Below, piece after piece: positions 1 to 5,519 of a stretch of DNA of 9,633 bases. The stretch covers positions 1-9,633 of the forward strand of contig DASZVJ010000196.1 of NCBI GenBank assembly GCA_035547155.1, written 5' to 3'. Position 1 is the first letter of the stretch. Each line of letters starts with the position of its first letter. The translations under genes and the position numbers were made by a program. Origin of the DNA: CAZNMF01 sp035547155. GTDB lineage: Bacteria > Acidobacteriota > Vicinamibacteria > Vicinamibacterales > SCN-69-37. The notes under the pieces were generated by a model. The model was not told the origin of the DNA. It ran no database searches and saw nothing but the letters and a program-made list of their open reading frames with translations.

Positions 1-185
1 GCGATCAACGCGCGCGTCTCGCGCGTCAACGTCGCGCGCACTTCCTGCACGACGCTGCGCAGCACGACGATGGATGCCACGCCGAGACCGACGCACAGGA
101 AGAAGAAGATCAGGCGCAGCCAGGACGCGCGCATCTCGCGCCACGCCATGCGCAGCACGAAGGGCGTCTGCGCGAGGGCGTTCAC
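1..185 (-). CDS. FtsX-like ABC transporter permease, N-terminal part (YbbP-like), cut by window edge
   Basis: Only the first 61 codons are visible; the gene continues past the left edge. It begins with a GTG whose last bases overlap the TGA stop of the ABC ATPase gene (GTGA at 182-185). A GGGAG stretch about nine bases upstream can serve as ribosome binding site. The visible protein has a short cytoplasmic-type N-terminus with the motif LRMAWREMRASWLRL, then a hydrophobic segment at about residues 22-42, then a polar region opening with VQEVRATL. This is the usual start of MacB/FtsX-type permeases, in which the first helix is followed by a large periplasmic domain. With the overlapping ATPase gene it should form an envelope ABC complex like YbbA-YbbP, whose substrate is not firmly established. 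The family call rests on the N-terminal pattern and on position; the start codon is supported by the overlap. Confidence 0.8.
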   Translation of the reverse strand, partial: MNALAQTPFVLRMAWREMRASWLRLIFFFLCVGLGVASIVVLRSVVQEVRATLTRETRALI

Positions 186-871
186 GGCTGTCGCTCCCGC
201 CGCTCGACGAGCCGGCCGTCCTTGAGCACGAGCACTTCGTCGGCCATCGACGCCAGCTCCGGATCGTGCGTGACGAGCACGAGCGTCCGATCGCCAGCCT
301 TCTTCATCGCCATCAGCAATTCGATGATGTGCGCGCCGGTCGTGCTGTCGAGATTGCCGGTCGGCTCGTCGGCCAGCAGGATCGGCGGATCGTTGGCGAG
401 CGCGCGGGCGATCGCCACGCGCTGCTGCTCGCCGCCGGAGAGTTGCGACGGATAGTGATGACCGCGATCGGCCAGGCCGACGTCTCGCAGCAGTTCCTTC
501 GCTCGCGCCGGCGCGTGGCGGACGCGCCCGATTTCCATCGGCACGAGGATGTTCTCGTACGCCGTCAGCGACGGCAGCAGATGGAAGAACTGGAAGACGA
601 TGCCGATTTGCGCGCCGCGGAGCCGCGCCAGCGCCTCTTCGCCGAGCGCCGTGATGTCCGTGCCGTCGATCTCGATGCGTCCGGTCGACGGACCGTCGAG
701 CCCCGCCATCAGTCCCAGCAGCGTCGACTTGCCGCTGCCTGACGCACCGGTCACGGCGACGATGCGGCCGCGCGCGATCGCGAACGACGTCGGATGCAGG
801 ATCGTCAGCGCGCCCGTGCCGCTCGACACGGTGCGGGACACGTCATGGAGGGCAATCGCCGGGCGCGTCAT
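182..871 (-). CDS. ybbA: ABC transporter ATP-binding protein (YbbA/LolD/MacB type)
   Basis: A 229-residue nucleotide-binding subunit of full normal length. The Walker A motif GASGSGKST lies at residues 42-50, the Q-loop glutamine at 94, the LSGGEQQ signature at 144-150, Walker B ILLADEP at 164-170 followed by the D-loop TGNLD, and the switch histidine at 202 (VTHDP). All catalytic elements are intact. The sequence FQFFHLLPSLTAYENI is typical of the MacB/LolD/YbbA family, which powers FtsX-like permeases acting on lipids, lipoproteins or peptides at the inner membrane. The gene overlaps the upstream esterase gene by ATGA (868-871) and the downstream permease by GTGA (182-185), so translation is probably coupled. 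The YbbA assignment within the family rests on the tesA neighbour; LolD or MacB-like roles remain possible. Confidence 0.95.
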   Translation of the reverse strand: MTRPAIALHDVSRTVSSGTGALTILHPTSFAIARGRIVAVTGASGSGKSTLLGLMAGLDGPSTGRIEIDGTDITALGEEALARLRGAQIGIVFQFFHLLPSLTAYENILVPMEIGRVRHAPARAKELLRDVGLADRGHHYPSQLSGGEQQRVAIARALANDPPILLADEPTGNLDSTTGAHIIELLMAMKKAGDRTLVLVTHDPELASMADEVLVLKDGRLVERRERQP

Positions 872-1596
872 CCGCCGACGACCGGCAGCTGATCGACCAT
901 GTCCCGCAGCAGCGGATACATGTGCTGGGCGATGATGCGCGCGCCGGCGTCGTTGGGATGAATGCCGTCCGCCTGGTTCAGCGACGGATCGCCCGCGACG
1001 CCGTCGAGCAGAAACGGCATGAACGTGATGCGCCCGCGATAGGCCTGTGCGAGGCCGATGAACGCGTCATGAAAACCCTGCTGATAGTCCGCGCCGAGAT
1101 TGGTCGGCGCTTCCATGCCCGCGAGCAGCACCGCGCGATTGTGCTGCAGCAGCAGGTCGACGATCGCCTGGACGTTGGAACGCGTCTGCGCCACGCTGAG
1201 GCCGCGCAGCGCGTCGTTGCCGCCGAGCGCGACGACGACGATCTTGACGTTCGGCTCGAGCAGCGACTCGATGCGCCGCAGGCCGCCGGCCGTCGTGTCG
1301 CCGGAGACGCCGGCGTTCTCGACGTCGATCTCGCCGTAGCCTTCACCGGCGAAGAGCTCGAGGATGCGATTGGGATAGGCCTGCGCGAGCGTCAATCCGA
1401 GTCCCGCGGTCAGGCTGTCACCGAGAAACAGGATGACCGTCTTCTGCGCCTGGGCCTGCTGCCCGGCGTCGAGCAGTGGCGCGTTGCTGGCGTCGCCCGC
1501 GTTGGACGTCGAGGCCGGCGTTGGCGCGCGGCCGCACGCCGCGGCGACGGCGAGAGTGACGAGTAGCGAGAGGATCCGGAATCGCACGCACGTCAT
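868..1596 (-). CDS. tesA: GDSL/SGNH arylesterase-lysophospholipase, TesA-like, probable lipoprotein
   Basis: A 242-residue secreted hydrolase of the TesA (thioesterase I / lysophospholipase L1) type, expected to cleave acyl esters or thioesters in the envelope. All SGNH blocks are present: GDSL with nucleophile Ser61, block II VSGDTTAGG with oxyanion-hole Gly99, block III GGND with Asn127, and block V DGIHP with Asp210 and His213. The N-terminus has basic residues, a hydrophobic stretch (9-20) and AAAC ending at Cys21. This resembles a lipobox with a weak -3 position and is followed by an Ala/Ser/Thr/Asn-rich linker to about residue 50, so a lipid-anchored form is likely, unlike soluble periplasmic E. 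coli TesA. The stop overlaps the start of the ABC ATPase (ATGA), and the gene lies 41 bases after the SPFH gene. No Shine-Dalgarno is evident; a GATAAT box sits seven bases upstream of the ATG. Confidence 0.93.
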   Translation of the reverse strand: MTCVRFRILSLLVTLAVAAACGRAPTPASTSNAGDASNAPLLDAGQQAQAQKTVILFLGDSLTAGLGLTLAQAYPNRILELFAGEGYGEIDVENAGVSGDTTAGGLRRIESLLEPNVKIVVVALGGNDALRGLSVAQTRSNVQAIVDLLLQHNRAVLLAGMEAPTNLGADYQQGFHDAFIGLAQAYRGRITFMPFLLDGVAGDPSLNQADGIHPNDAGARIIAQHMYPLLRDMVDQLPVVGG

Positions 1597-1603
1597 GAGA
1601 CGT

Positions 1604-1609
1604 ATTATC
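1604..1609 (-). promoter_or_regulatory. Possible -10 box (GATAAT) immediately upstream of the tesA-like gene
   Basis: GATAAT on the minus strand lies seven bases before the ATG at 1596, in the 41-base gap after the SPFH gene. A transcript from it would begin within about one base of the start codon and so be essentially leaderless. No convincing -35 hexamer was found, and there is no Shine-Dalgarno between box and start. It could be an internal promoter of the operon or a chance match. Confidence 0.3.
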
Positions 1610-1637
1610 GCGCGTCCCGGATCACTCGCGGCCGACG

Positions 1638-2561
1638 TTACTTCTTGGTGTCGGTCTGGAAGACGCGCATCGCGACCGAGACCATCGACGCCACGTCGGC
1701 GACGTTGGCCGGCAGGATCAGCGTGTTCGACTTCTGCGCGAGGTTGCCGAACTGTCCGACGTACTGCTCGGCGACGCGCAGCTGCGTCGCCTCGAGGCCT
1801 CCGGGCTGACGGATGGCCTCCGCCACCTGCCGGATGCCTTCGGCCGTCGCGTGCGCGACCGCGAGAATGGCTTCGGCCTGGCCCTGCGCCTCATTGATCT
1901 GCTGCTGGCGCCGCGCTTCCGACGCCTTGATCACCTGCTGCTTCTCGCCTTCCGCGTTGTTGATCGCCGCGTCGCGCGCGCCCTCGGAGTTCAGGATCAC
2001 CGCGCGCTTCTCGCGCTCGGCGCGCATCTGCTTCTCCATCGCGGCCAGCACGTCCTGCGGCGGCGTGATGTTCTTGATCTCGTACCGCAGCACCTTCACG
2101 CCCCACGGCTCGGACGCCTTGTCGAGCTCGGTGACGACCGACGCGTTGATGTTCATGCGCTCTTCGAACGTGCGATCGAGATCGATCTTGCCGATCTCGC
2201 TCCGCAGGTTCGTTTGCGCGAGCTGCGTAATCGCGAACGCGTAGTCGTGGATGCCGTACGACGCACGCTCGGGATTGAGGACTTTCAGGTAGAGGATGCC
2301 GTCGACGCCGACCTGCACGTTGTCGCGCGTGATGCAGACCTGCGCCGGGATGTCGATCGCCATCTCCTTCAGCGAGTGGCGATAGCGGATCACGTCCATG
2401 AACGGCACGAGGACGTGGAAGCCGGCGCTGAGCACGCCCGAGAACCGGCCCAGGCGCTCGACGACGTACGCGCTCTGCTGCGGCACGACGACAGCCGTGC
2501 GCGCGACGACGATCAGCGCGAAGATCGCGAGCAGGACGACGACGACCAGAGTGCCGCTCAT
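1638..2561 (-). CDS. qmcA: SPFH / band 7 (stomatin-prohibitin) membrane protein, QmcA-like slipin
   Basis: A 307-residue protein with an N-terminal membrane segment (residues 3-20), then an SPFH/band 7 domain from about 24 to 185 (VVPQQSAYVVERLGRF, later TNLRSEIGKIDLDRTFEER and WGVKVLRYEIKNITPP), then a charged Ala/Glu/Gln-rich coiled coil (about 170-250) and a C-terminal tail containing NTLILPAN. Such proteins form large ring- or cage-like oligomers that organise membrane microdomains and regulate membrane proteases. The reading frame is open 36 codons further upstream, but the ATG at 2561 is preferred: a perfect AGGAGG lies at 2568-2573 with a six-base spacer, the protein then begins directly with the membrane helix, and the ATG overlaps the NfeD stop as ATGA (2558-2561). 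The NfeD partner upstream is the classic companion of this family. Confidence 0.95.
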   Translation of the reverse strand: MSGTLVVVVLLAIFALIVVARTAVVVPQQSAYVVERLGRFSGVLSAGFHVLVPFMDVIRYRHSLKEMAIDIPAQVCITRDNVQVGVDGILYLKVLNPERASYGIHDYAFAITQLAQTNLRSEIGKIDLDRTFEERMNINASVVTELDKASEPWGVKVLRYEIKNITPPQDVLAAMEKQMRAEREKRAVILNSEGARDAAINNAEGEKQQVIKASEARRQQQINEAQGQAEAILAVAHATAEGIRQVAEAIRQPGGLEATQLRVAEQYVGQFGNLAQKSNTLILPANVADVASMVSVAMRVFQTDTKK

Positions 2562-3007
2562 GAACGCCCTCCTTCGGGCCAGACGTGGAGCATCAAGCCT
2601 TCGACCCGGACGACGCGGCAGCGCTCGCCGGTGCGGATCACCGACTCCGAGCTGTTGCGCGCCGACCACGACGTGCCGCGCAGCTCGACCTTGCCGACCG
2701 CGTCCGGCGCGAGCGCGTCGATCGCGGTGCCGATCTCGCCGACGAGCGTGTCAATCGCCGGCGCCTGCGGATCGCGCTGCATCCAGCGCAGCAGCCGCGC
2801 GCGGAACAGCACCAGCAGGGCGACCGACAGCACCGAGAACGCCAGCACCTGCACCGGCTCCGATCCAGCGAGTCCAACCGACGCCAGCAGGCCGATGACG
2901 ATCGCCGCCAGCCCGAAGAAGATCAGGTAGAACCCGCCCGGCGTCGCCAGCTCGCCCACGACGAGCAGCAGGCCCAGCACGAGCCAGTGCCACCAGAGGA
3001 TGTCCAT
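2558..3007 (-). CDS. NfeD-like membrane protein with C-terminal OB-fold (YbbJ-like)
   Basis: A 149-residue short-form NfeD protein without the ClpP-like protease domain. It has hydrophobic segments at about 5-19, 26-46 and 51-69 (including WWHWLVLGLLLVVGELATPG and FGLAAIVIGLLASVGLAG), then a soluble domain at about 85-147 starting TLVGEIGTAIDALAPDAVGKV and ending RVVRVEGLMLHVWP. That pattern is the NfeD OB-fold, in which the GxVxLRGxxW stretch is characteristic. These proteins pair with SPFH proteins at the membrane, and the SPFH gene follows here with an ATGA overlap. The frame is open upstream, but the ATG at 3007 begins the membrane helix directly. There is no Shine-Dalgarno; a TATAAT box lies ten bases upstream of the start. 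Confidence 0.92.
   Translation of the reverse strand: MDILWWHWLVLGLLLVVGELATPGGFYLIFFGLAAIVIGLLASVGLAGSEPVQVLAFSVLSVALLVLFRARLLRWMQRDPQAPAIDTLVGEIGTAIDALAPDAVGKVELRGTSWSARNSSESVIRTGERCRVVRVEGLMLHVWPEGGRS
2568..2573 (-). promoter_or_regulatory. Strong Shine-Dalgarno (AGGAGG) of the SPFH gene
   Basis: AGGAGG on the minus strand, six bases before the ATG at 2561 and inside the 3' end of the NfeD gene. It fixes the SPFH start at 2561 rather than at the upstream in-frame ATG (2669). It contrasts with several other genes here that lack any Shine-Dalgarno. Confidence 0.85.
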
Positions 3008-3017
3008 AGTGCTCGCG

Positions 3018-3023
3018 ATTATA
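3018..3023 (-). promoter_or_regulatory. Consensus -10 box (TATAAT) just upstream of nfeD, inside a short inverted repeat
   Basis: A perfect TATAAT on the minus strand ends ten bases before the nfeD ATG, predicting a leader of only three or four bases. Its TAA (3019-3021) is also the stop codon of the DinB-like gene. It sits in an inverted repeat, GCTCGC at 3011-3016 and GCGAGC at 3024-3029, which could be an operator or a chance match. No good -35 hexamer is visible at 16-18 bases. nfeD may thus have its own promoter or simply be read through from the upstream gene. Confidence 0.4.
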
Positions 3024-3519
3024 GCGAGCTTTGGATCTTGATCGTCGTGATGAACTGCCCGGAGTGCCGGGTGCTGTGCTCGGCGCCGTGGAACAGACAG
3101 CCCAGCACCGTCGACGGCAGTCCTGCGCGCCCGACGCGGCGCTCGTCGAGCACGCGCTCGGCCGGCGTCGCACGCAACTGGGCGAGCGCGCGCTGAATGG
3201 CCTCGTCGACAATACGCGCGAGCGCGGCGCCGTCGCGCTCCGGATGCGCCACAGCTTCCGCTTTCGCCGCGGCCTTCTGCGCGTCGTTGAGCATCTCGCC
3301 GCGTGCGTACGTGAAGATGCGATCGAGCGCGCCGGCCAGATGAATCAGGTGAAAGCCCGCCGTCGCCGCACCGTGCGCGCGCCACAGCAGATCGACGGAC
3401 ACTGTCGGGGCGAGTGTCGCGACGTCTTCGTTCGCCTGCAGCAACGCGTGTGCCGCGGGCATCAGCACCGGCGCAATGCCATCGACGGGACCGCGGAGCC
3501 AGGGTTCGGGAGCAGACAT
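3019..3519 (-). CDS. DinB-family (DUF664-like) four-helix-bundle protein
   Basis: A 166-residue protein resembling DinB/YfiT-superfamily metalloproteins, which include thiol-dependent transferases and many members of unknown function. The supporting sequence is WRAHGAATAGFHLIHLAGALDRIFTYARGE around residues 47-75 and FHGAEHSTRHSGQFITTIKI near the C-terminus. Histidines 57 and 60 in the early helix and 144, 148 and 152 in the last helix are the candidate metal ligands. The superfamily usually uses three histidines, one early and two in an HxxxH pair. No signal peptide is visible, so it is probably cytoplasmic. The ATG at 3519 has no Shine-Dalgarno but has TAGAAT eight bases upstream. Its stop lies 11 bases before nfeD, so it may head the operon. 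The substrate is unknown. Confidence 0.82.
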   Translation of the reverse strand: MSAPEPWLRGPVDGIAPVLMPAAHALLQANEDVATLAPTVSVDLLWRAHGAATAGFHLIHLAGALDRIFTYARGEMLNDAQKAAAKAEAVAHPERDGAALARIVDEAIQRALAQLRATPAERVLDERRVGRAGLPSTVLGCLFHGAEHSTRHSGQFITTIKIQSSL

Positions 3520-3527
3520 GGGGGATG

Positions 3528-3533
3528 ATTCTA
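3528..3533 (-). promoter_or_regulatory. Probable -10 box (TAGAAT) of the DinB-like gene
   Basis: TAGAAT on the minus strand lies eight bases before the ATG at 3519, so a transcript would start one or two bases before the start codon. No Shine-Dalgarno sequence lies in the gap, which is C-rich. There is no recognisable -35; the upstream DNA is the octamer repeat array. The same CTAGAAT string occurs before the gene starting at 7471. Confidence 0.4.
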
Positions 3534-3544
3534 GCGGTGAACGC

Positions 3545-3605
3545 TGTATCTCGCTATCGCGCTAGCTCGCTATCGCACTATCTGACATCGGGCTATCGGG
3601 CTATC
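3545..3605. repeat. Degenerate 8-bp tandem repeat (GCTATCNN)
   Basis: GCTATC or close variants recur at 3545, 3553, 3561, 3569, 3577, about 3584, 3592 and 3600, with steps of almost exactly eight bases. The unit drifts from CTATCGCG-like on the left to CTATCGGG-like on the right. The array lies just upstream of the DinB-like gene, in a non-coding stretch. There are no unique spacers, so it is not a CRISPR array. Confidence 0.75.
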
Positions 3606-3625
3606 TGCCTCTCATTGCGGACTGC

Positions 3626-3710
3626 GGGCTACAGTCCACGGGCTACGGGATCGCTGGGCCGCCACGAGGGCGGCCCCTACGTGGGCTACGGGCGACAGGC
3701 TACGGGCTAC
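3626..3710. repeat. Scattered GGGCTAC heptamer repeats
   Basis: GGGCTAC occurs at 3626, 3640, 3683 and 3704, with a one-base variant (AGGCTAC) at 3697. Spacings of 14, 14 and 7 bases suggest expansion of a seven-base unit, interrupted by the palindromic element at 3656-3676. The unit is related to the GGGCTAT copies at 3590 and 3598 in the neighbouring octamer array, so the two tracts may be one evolving repeat. Confidence 0.65.
3656..3676. repeat. Perfect 8-bp-stem palindrome, REP-like element copy 1
   Basis: GGGCCGCC (3656-3663), a five-base loop ACGAG and GGCGGCCC (3669-3676) form a perfect GC-only stem. An inverted, less perfect copy lies at 3718-3750. Neither side has a T-tract, so it is not a typical intrinsic terminator, although the hairpin could still affect transcription or mRNA stability between the flanking minus-strand genes. 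The resemblance to dispersed REP-like intergenic palindromes is my inference. Confidence 0.65.
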
Positions 3711-3717
3711 GAAATTC

Positions 3718-3750
3718 GCAGGGGCGCCCTTGTGGCCGCCTGGTGCCTAC
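3718..3750. repeat. REP-like element copy 2, inverted and overlapping a stop codon
   Basis: The segment AGGGGCGCCCTTGTGGCCGCC (from 3720) matches the reverse complement of 3654-3680 apart from one deleted base and a few substitutions, so the two are opposite-facing copies of one element. Its right edge includes the TAG stop (3747-3749) of the beta-sandwich protein gene. The element may have inserted at, or supplied, the gene's 3' end. Confidence 0.55.
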
Positions 3751-5519
3751 CTCGTCCCCAATCGAATGTCCTGACGCTTCCGCTCGCCGTCCGACAACGT
3801 GATTCGAATCGCAGCGGCGCTCATCGCGTCGAGAAATGCGGGGTCGGCCAACTGCGTGGGATCGAGATCGGTCACCGCGGCGAGCAAGTAGTCGCCTGAA
3901 GGAAGGCCGATGATCGAATACGAGCCGTCCGTGCCGAGACGCACGAGACCGCTCGATCGGCGCGGGGCGCTCGTGCGCAAGGCTGGATCGACGGGATAGA
4001 CGACGACGGCGTATTCCGGCGCGGGACGGCCGAGCTGATCGAACAGCGTGCCCGTAATCTCCGTCAGGCGGTCCGTCAGCGTGACGACGACGTCGCCAAC
4101 GGTCTCGCCGGCCTTGATCTCGATCGCCTCGTCGAGCCAATTGCGGCCGCCATGTGACGCGGATTCCGCGGCCCAGGCGCCCAATCCGGTCACAGCGATT
4201 CGATATCTTCCCGGCGCGACGCTCGGGAGCGCGAACGTCCCGTCAGCATCGATCGACACCGGCGCCGGCGACATCGCGTCGTTCGCGATCGAATCGACTG
4301 GCGTGAGCGCGACACGAATACGATCGCGGACGAACGATCGCGCGTTGACGCCATCCAACGTGATGCGCCCTGCGACCGCCGCACCCGGCTGAAACTGCAG
4401 GACGACGCCAGACATATCCTGTTCGCCGAGCTCGACGTCCGTGTTGAGCCAGAAATCGCGCGCCGATCCGTCTGGCGCGTCGGACGCTCTGACGCGGCCA
4501 AAGAACTGATATCGCCCCGCAGGCATCGGTGTCGTCGCGAATCGCCCCTCGGCGTCCGCCCGCACGCCGCCCGGACTCAGATACAACGCGCCCGTCGTTA
4601 GATTCACGATGCCGATCAGCCCTGCGCGCTCGGGCTTGCCGTTCTCGCCGAGCACGACGCCGGAGATCCGCGACACGCGCGCGAGTTGGCTGACGATGTC
4701 GACGCCCGTCCGCTCTTCGCCCGCGCGCAGCGTGATTGCCTGTGCCTGCGAGGGCGCCGTCGCGCCGGGGTGGAACGTCAGCACTCGCGCGAATTCCGGT
4801 TGAGGGCGCGGCGCACTCGTAGATCTCGCCGCCGCCGTGCCGGGCGATCGAGCCAGTCGATTGGCGTCGTCGAGCTCTTCCTGGGTGATGACGTGCGCGA
4901 CGCCCGCCCCGCCGCCGGTGGCGCTGACGACGTACTCGCCTGGCGGCAGACCGTAGTTCCGGTAGACCCCGCGATCGTCCGTCGTCGCCCACGGCAGAAT
5001 GCCAGGCACATCCACGAACGTCCGCTCGCCGTTGACGACCACGACCTGCTGCGCGCGCACCTGTCCGCTCGAGAGCGCCGTTCCGGTCCCATCGCGCAAC
5101 GCGCCTTCGATCGCGGCGCCGCGCGCGAGCGTCACCGCCAGCGTCGTCACGCGCTGACCATCCGCGAGAGGAATGGGGGTTCCAGGTCCGCGACCCACGC
5201 GCGGACTGCCATAGTACGTCGTGACAAACGCAGCTTTCGCGACTGTGACGGTGTATCGCCCGGCCGGCAGTCGATCGAAGACGAACCGTCCCGCGTCGTC
5301 GGTCACGGTACGTCCGCTCGCGCCGCCGCCGGACAACGTCACGAGCGCGCGGCGCACAGGGGGTCTGTCGGACGCATCGCTGGTCACGACGCCGCCGATC
5401 GCGCCGCTGCCTGTCGGGCTCAGCGGCGCAAGATCGCGCGTGCCGCTCTGCGGCGCGGCGCCAAGCATCGTCAGCGACGACAACACGCACGTCGCGATCA
5501 GCCACACGCGCGCGCTCAT
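3747..5519 (-). CDS. Secreted protein of five carboxypeptidase-regulatory-like beta-sandwich repeats (second paralogue)
   Basis: A 590-residue exported protein of unknown function. A signal peptide covers about residues 1-22 (hydrophobic LIATCVLSSLTMLGAA). Five repeats follow at about 40-103, 134-200, 284-343, 380-445 and 487-550, each with an xGxV...P..gA.V.L opening and a GxF/Y...LPxGxYxxxA ending, as in CarboxypepD_reg (PF13620-type) domains. No catalytic domain, TonB barrel or membrane anchor is visible, so it is probably periplasmic or surface-associated. The frame is open to 5957, but the ATG at 5519 is chosen: it starts the signal peptide, overlaps the upstream stop as ATGA (5516-5519) and has a GAGG nearby. 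The upstream gene is a paralogue with the same layout, including a shared FHPGA...I.LRAGEER.GVD block before repeat three (residues 249-274). Confidence 0.85.
   Translation of the reverse strand: MSARVWLIATCVLSSLTMLGAAPQSGTRDLAPLSPTGSGAIGGVVTSDASDRPPVRRALVTLSGGGASGRTVTDDAGRFVFDRLPAGRYTVTVAKAAFVTTYYGSPRVGRGPGTPIPLADGQRVTTLAVTLARGAAIEGALRDGTGTALSSGQVRAQQVVVVNGERTFVDVPGILPWATTDDRGVYRNYGLPPGEYVVSATGGGAGVAHVITQEELDDANRLARSPGTAAARSTSAPRPQPEFARVLTFHPGATAPSQAQAITLRAGEERTGVDIVSQLARVSRISGVVLGENGKPERAGLIGIVNLTTGALYLSPGGVRADAEGRFATTPMPAGRYQFFGRVRASDAPDGSARDFWLNTDVELGEQDMSGVVLQFQPGAAVAGRITLDGVNARSFVRDRIRVALTPVDSIANDAMSPAPVSIDADGTFALPSVAPGRYRIAVTGLGAWAAESASHGGRNWLDEAIEIKAGETVGDVVVTLTDRLTEITGTLFDQLGRPAPEYAVVVYPVDPALRTSAPRRSSGLVRLGTDGSYSIIGLPSGDYLLAAVTDLDPTQLADPAFLDAMSAAAIRITLSDGERKRQDIRLGTR

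Noticed and set aside
2562..2669. N-terminal extension of the SPFH protein
   Set aside because: The extra 36 residues are Arg/Pro-rich, lie wholly within the NfeD gene, and would bury the membrane helix; AGGAGG supports 2561.
1851..2930. Long plus-strand open frame (359 codons) opposite the SPFH and NfeD genes
   Set aside because: It mirrors two clear minus-strand genes, is dominated by Arg, Asp, His and Ala, and shows no domain. High GC content creates such antisense frames throughout the window.
3545..3605. Possible CRISPR array
   Set aside because: The unit is only eight bases long and there are no spacers of constant length between longer repeats.
3656..3676. Rho-independent terminator
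   Set aside because: The stem is strong, but neither strand has a following T-run, and an inverted second copy nearby favours a repeat element.
4243..5505. Minus-strand open frame (420 codons) in another frame over the second beta-sandwich gene
   Set aside because: The translation is extremely Arg-rich, typical of a frame-shifted reading of a high-GC gene; the chosen frame has the domains and the overlap start.
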